A stretch of 64,000 bases of DNA from Tabrizicola fusiformis (GTDB lineage: Bacteria > Pseudomonadota > Alphaproteobacteria > Rhodobacterales > Rhodobacteraceae): assembly GCF_013328815.1 (NCBI RefSeq), contig NZ_JABUHN010000003.1, forward strand, positions 1 through 64,000, given 5' to 3'. The notes below the pieces were generated by a model. That model did no database searches. It saw only the letters and a list, made by a program, of their open reading frames with translations, and was not told the DNA's origin. Made by a program: the position numbers and the translations under genes. Shown one piece after another: positions 60,528 to 64,000 of the stretch (the stretch's first letter is position 1; each line of letters starts with the position of its first letter).

Positions 60528-61225
60528 GCCGCCTGTCCCATTCCGAAATTCACATGGTGCATCGCATCGGCTGGCTGCGTGCGGCGGTGCTGGGTGCCAA
60601 TGACGGTCTTGTTTCGACATCGAGCCTTGTCGTTGGCGTCGCGGCAGCCGGGTCGGGAAAACCCGAGGTGCTGATTGCCGGGCTGGCCGGTCTCGTGGCT
60701 GGCGCGATGTCGATGGCGGCGGGTGAATACGTCTCGGTGAGTTCGCAGACAGATGCCGAACAGGCCGACCTTGCACGCGAGGCGCGCGAACTGGCGGAAA
60801 CGCCCGAGGCGGAGCTTGAGGAACTGACCACCATCTATGTCAAACGAGGACTCGACCGCGATCTGGCCGAGAAGGTGGCCCTCCAGCTAACGGAACGCGA
60901 CGCGCTGGGGTCGCATGCCCGCGACGAACTCGGCATCTCCGAAACGGTGACGGCCCGCCCGATTCAGGCAGCGCTGGTTTCCGCCTTGACCTTCGCTGTC
61001 GGTGCCGTGGTTCCGCTGATCGTGGTCCTTCTTGTGCCAGAGGCACAGATTGCCGTGCTTGTGGCAGCATCTACCCTTCTTGGCCTTGCCGTCCTTGGTG
61101 GCCTTGGGGCTTCAGCCGGTGGCGCAGGGATCGTCCGGGGGGCTGCACGGGTCACCTTGTGGGGCGCGCTTGCGATGGCGGCGACAGCAGCCGTCGGTGC
61201 AATCTTCGGGGTGACCGCCGGTTAA
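60524..61225 (+). CDS. VIT1/CCC1-type iron/manganese transporter
   Basis: 233 aa. GWLRAAVLGANDGLVSTSSL and AGLVAGAMSMAAGEYVSVSSQTD (cut before Asp) in helices 1 and 2 are diagnostic; a hydrophilic metal-binding domain (EEL...LTERDALGSHARDELG) follows and three further helices end the protein. The family moves Fe2+ or Mn2+ out of the cytoplasm. Placement behind the flavin reductase and ApbE ties this operon to iron handling. Confidence 0.9.
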   Translation: MSRLSHSEIHMVHRIGWLRAAVLGANDGLVSTSSLVVGVAAAGSGKPEVLIAGLAGLVAGAMSMAAGEYVSVSSQTDAEQADLAREARELAETPEAELEELTTIYVKRGLDRDLAEKVALQLTERDALGSHARDELGISETVTARPIQAALVSALTFAVGAVVPLIVVLLVPEAQIAVLVAASTLLGLAVLGGLGASAGGAGIVRGAARVTLWGALAMAATAAVGAIFGVTAG

Positions 61226-61239
61226 GGGCGCCAGGCGGA

Positions 61240-61926
61240 TCAGGTCGCCATAAGGCGATAGCCTGCGCCGGCCTCGGTTCGGATGATTGCGGGATTGGTC
61301 GGGTCCGGCTCGATCTTGGCGCGAAGCTGGCCGATGAACACCCGCAGATACTGGGTGTCGTCGTGATGGGCCGGCCCCCAGACCGCGGTCAGAATCTGGC
61401 GATGGGTGACAACCCGGCCGGCATTGCGGGCAAGCACCGCGAGAAGGGCGTATTCCTTGGGCGTCAGCCGCAAAGGCCGGCCCGCACGCGCGACAAGCTG
61501 TTTGTCAAGGTCGATGACCAGATCGCCGGCCTCGATCCGGGTGACTTCGCCCTTCTCGCGCAAGGCATGGCGGGCTGCCGTCCGAAGACGTGCCTGCAAT
61601 TCACTGATACCAAAGGGTTTTTCTAGATAGTCGTCGGCCCCCAGATCAAGGGCCGCCACCTTTTCGGCCTCGCGGTCCCGCGCGGACAGAATGATGACCG
61701 GCACTTGGGAGAAGGCCCGGATGTCCTGCAACACGTCTTTGCCGTCCCGGTCCGGCAGGCCAAGGTCGAGCAGGATGGCATCCGGCGCGATGCTGGCGGC
61801 CAGCCGCACGGCTTCGTGGCCGGTCAGGGCGGGGCGGGTTTCATAACCCGCACTTTCCAGCCCGATGCGCAGCATCGTCTGAATCTGCGGGTCGTCATCC
61901 ACGATCAGAATGCGCCGGATGCTCAT
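61240..61926 (-). CDS. kdpE: Response regulator KdpE
   Basis: 228 aa. Receiver RRILIVDDDPQIQTMLRIGL with DAILLDLGLPDRDGKD and the VIILSARDREAEKVAALDLG (switch) segment. DNA-binding domain LTPKEYALLAVLARNAGRVV and DTQYLRVFIGQLRAKIEPDP, typical of KdpE. The start overlaps the KdpD stop by four bases. It activates the kdpFABC potassium pump genes, which are not in the window. Confidence 0.93.
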   Translation of the reverse strand: MSIRRILIVDDDPQIQTMLRIGLESAGYETRPALTGHEAVRLAASIAPDAILLDLGLPDRDGKDVLQDIRAFSQVPVIILSARDREAEKVAALDLGADDYLEKPFGISELQARLRTAARHALREKGEVTRIEAGDLVIDLDKQLVARAGRPLRLTPKEYALLAVLARNAGRVVTHRQILTAVWGPAHHDDTQYLRVFIGQLRAKIEPDPTNPAIIRTEAGAGYRLMAT

Positions 61927-64000
61927 GTTGCAGCGCCGTCCTCAAGGGGCAGCTCTGCCGCCGGCAGGCGCACGATCAGGCGCGTGCCGCGCCGCCGCGC
62001 GGCCGGGCTTTCGGCCTGAATGGTGCCGCCCATCGCCTGCACCAGCCCCTTGCAGATCGACAGGCCAAGGCCAGTGCCCGGTTTGCGCCTATCGGTGCCG
62101 CCGCCACGATAGAACTTCTCGAAGACACGTTCGAGGTCCGCCGGTCTGATCCCCGGACCCTCATCCGTCACGCTGATCACCACCTTGTCCTCTTCATTGC
62201 GGGCGTGGACGGAAACCTCGCCCTCGTCCGAGTATTTGTGGGCATTGTCGAGCAGGTTGAAAACAACCTGCCCCAAAAGGTGCTGATCCCCACGCACAAA
62301 ACGCAGGTCCACGGCAAGGCTGATCTTGGTCTTGCGGGCCGGATGGGCTTTGGCGCAGCGTTCGGCGGCGGCGCGGATGGCGTCGCCCACGTCAACCCAG
62401 TCCCGCTTAACCTTGATGGCGCCGGATTCGATCCGGCTCATCTCCAGAAGATTGGTGACAAAGCGATTGAGCCGCCCCGCCTCTTGCCGGATGGTTTGCA
62501 GCAGGTCTTGCCTCTGGTCCTCTGCAAGGGTGGCGCCCGTCTGTTGCAGCGTCGAAACCGAGCCGGTGATCGCCGCCAGAGGCGTGCGCAGATCATGGCT
62601 GAGAGAGGTCAGCAAGGCGTCACGGATGTTCTCGTTTTCCTGAAGCGCCGCCGCCTTGACCGCTTCGCGCACAAGCAGGGCGCGGTCCAGCGCGATGGCC
62701 GCCTGTTCTGCCAGCACGGCCAGCGCCGTTTCGTCTTCAGCGCTCAGGGGTGTGTTGCGGTCCAGCGGTTCAAACCCAAGGACCGCAACCGCGCGGCCCG
62801 ACAGGATCAGCGGCTGGAAACGAAAGCGGATATTGGGCAATGTGCCGGTGCGCCATCCGGCGGCCTCGCCCTTTTCCAGAGACCACCGGGCGGCAGACAA
62901 TTCGGCAGGGTCGGCCAGTTCATCCGGCGGCCAGGCGGCGCGGGGCAACAGATCGCCCCCTTCCGGCACCAGCAGAATGGCATTGCCGCCCAGCATGGTG
63001 TGAACCTGTGTCGCCGTTGCCCAAAGCACGTCATCCCCGGTGGAAGCGGCGGCAAGCTTGCGCGAAAAGGCCGCCTGCGCTTCGATCACGCGGGTTTGGG
63101 CCATGGCGGCGCGCGCCTGAGCGCGAACGCGGCCTGTCAATGATCCGGTCAGCATGGCCACAGCCAGAAAGATCAGCAGCGCGAAAAACTCATGCGGCCT
63201 TGCCACGGTCAGGGTGTGGAGCGGTTCGATGAAGAAGAAGTTGTAGGCCATGAAAGACAAGAGCGCCGCCAGCACCGCCGAACGGGTGCCCCTGAGCGCC
63301 GAACAGGCCAGAACATTGACCAGAAAGACCATCGACAGATTGGGCAATTCAAGGGCAGCGTCCAGCGCCACACCGACGGCGGCCCCGACTGCGGTGCCAC
63401 AGAAGGCAAGGCCCAGATCAACCCAGAAACCCGGGCGCGCCGCCTTGGTGATCAGCCGGGCCACGAAATGCGGGGCCGCCTCGGCCTTGTCGGTCAAGGG
63501 CATCACCATCACACGGATTTCGTCGGCCTGCCGCAGCAGCTCATCCGGCAAGGACCGGGAAAACCACCGCAGAAGCGGCCGCGACACTCTGCGCCCCACG
63601 ACGATCTGGGTCACGTTTTCGCGGCGGGCGATGCGCAGGATATCTTGCGTGAAGTTGTCGCTGGTCAGCCGCTGAACCTCGGCGCCGACGCTCGCGGCCA
63701 GAGACATCGCGCCGGAAATCCGCCGGTCGCGCGCCGGATCGGCAGCAAGGCCGGGGCGCGTCAGGGTCACCGCGATCCAGCCTGCATTCAGCGCCGATGC
63801 AAGCCGCGCCGCCTGCCGGACAAGGCGTTCGCCCGCATCATCCGGGCCAATGCAAACCAGAAGCCGCTCTGTCGCGCCCCAAGGCCCTTCGATGGCCTTC
63901 TGCCGCAGGATCTGCGTCATCTGATCTTCGACCCGGTCGGCGGTGCGGCGCAGCGCCAGTTCGCGCAGCGCGGTCAGATTGCCGGGGGTGAAGAAATTCT
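61923..64000 (-). CDS. kdpD: Sensor kinase KdpD, N-terminus cut by window end
   Basis: The frame stays open to the window edge. The first 26 codons inside the edge (NFFTPGNLTALRELALRRTA) are the end of the KdpD nucleotide-binding domain, so the apparent Met at 63920 is internal and the gene continues beyond 64000. Visible parts: universal stress domain (LVCIGPDDAGERLVRQAARL), four membrane helices of DUF4118 (AFCGTAVGAAVGVALDAALE, FMAYNFFFIEPLHTL), GAF, HisKA (LLTSLSHDLRTPLAAITGS) and HATPase (VFNLLDNAHKYSDEGE, GTGLGLSICKGLVQAMGG). Senses K+ limitation. Confidence 0.95.
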   Translation of the reverse strand, partial: NFFTPGNLTALRELALRRTADRVEDQMTQILRQKAIEGPWGATERLLVCIGPDDAGERLVRQAARLASALNAGWIAVTLTRPGLAADPARDRRISGAMSLAASVGAEVQRLTSDNFTQDILRIARRENVTQIVVGRRVSRPLLRWFSRSLPDELLRQADEIRVMVMPLTDKAEAAPHFVARLITKAARPGFWVDLGLAFCGTAVGAAVGVALDAALELPNLSMVFLVNVLACSALRGTRSAVLAALLSFMAYNFFFIEPLHTLTVARPHEFFALLIFLAVAMLTGSLTGRVRAQARAAMAQTRVIEAQAAFSRKLAAASTGDDVLWATATQVHTMLGGNAILLVPEGGDLLPRAAWPPDELADPAELSAARWSLEKGEAAGWRTGTLPNIRFRFQPLILSGRAVAVLGFEPLDRNTPLSAEDETALAVLAEQAAIALDRALLVREAVKAAALQENENIRDALLTSLSHDLRTPLAAITGSVSTLQQTGATLAEDQRQDLLQTIRQEAGRLNRFVTNLLEMSRIESGAIKVKRDWVDVGDAIRAAAERCAKAHPARKTKISLAVDLRFVRGDQHLLGQVVFNLLDNAHKYSDEGEVSVHARNEEDKVVISVTDEGPGIRPADLERVFEKFYRGGGTDRRKPGTGLGLSICKGLVQAMGGTIQAESPAARRRGTRLIVRLPAAELPLEDGAAT

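Noticed and set aside
1-64000. CRISPR array, complete insertion sequence or prophage
   Set aside because: No regularly spaced repeats, transposase, integrase or phage structural genes could be found on reading both strands.

Overview
The window is a GC-rich alphaproteobacterial chromosome segment. The very dense, 4-base-overlapping operons, the GapR/DUF2312 protein, the dispersed GGGATATTT repeats and the overall gene flavour point to the Rhodobacterales (Rhodobacter/Paracoccus/roseobacter relatives). I see no CRISPR array, complete insertion sequence or prophage.

Layout. 1-3.6 kb: visibly lower-GC, decaying surface-polysaccharide genes (a glycosyltransferase with two in-frame stops and a frameshift, an intact sulfotransferase, a frameshifted hexapeptide acetyltransferase) that end at the 3' end of a tRNA-Thr gene. 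3.9-12.2 kb: housekeeping and small functions, namely an iron ABC permease, a sulfide/persulfide-handling operon (YeeE-type channel halves, DUF442 sulfurtransferase domain, persulfide dioxygenase-like hydrolase) behind a clear promoter and operator, a DksA-like zinc finger, a degenerate FadB-like protein and GapR.

12.2-44.5 kb: a large aromatic-degradation supercluster, the main point of interest. Its parts are: (a) a 2-aminobenzoyl-CoA (anthraniloyl-CoA) lower pathway on the minus strand with CoA ligase, RidA, thioesterase, cupin, acyl-CoA dehydrogenase, enoyl-CoA hydratase, MarR, SDR and a fused monooxygenase/reductase, with divergent hydratase, hydroxyacyl-CoA dehydrogenase and thiolase; (b) an indole-oxidation module resembling Acinetobacter iif (AraC regulator, SDR, styrene/indole monooxygenase, flavin reductase) plus an LLM monooxygenase; (c) an operon of an isatin hydrolase-type cyclase, an FAD oxidoreductase, MarR and both subunits of an indolepyruvate/arylglyoxylate-type 2-oxoacid oxidoreductase; (d) a divergent FAD oxidoreductase with a complete Opp/Dpp-type ABC importer. 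Read together they suggest indole -> dioxindole -> isatin -> isatinate -> 2-aminobenzoyl-CoA -> beta-oxidation. In this route the oxidoreductase would turn isatinate (2-aminophenylglyoxylate) directly into the CoA thioester without ATP. That step is my inference.

44.5-53.1 kb: a CUT1-type polyol/glycerol-like ABC transporter operon (binding protein, two permeases, small membrane protein, two ATPases) ending in a fused dihydroxyacetone kinase, with a LacI regulator and matching operator-like sites. 53.2 kb: tRNA-Ser(GGA). 53.5-61.2 kb: a two-component system divergent from a predicted flavin-based transmembrane electron-transfer set (PepSY protein, acidic secreted protein, DUF2271 protein with a candidate flavinylation motif, PepSY-flavodoxin-reductase fusion, ApbE, VIT-type metal transporter). 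61.2-64 kb: KdpE and KdpD, the latter cut by the window end.
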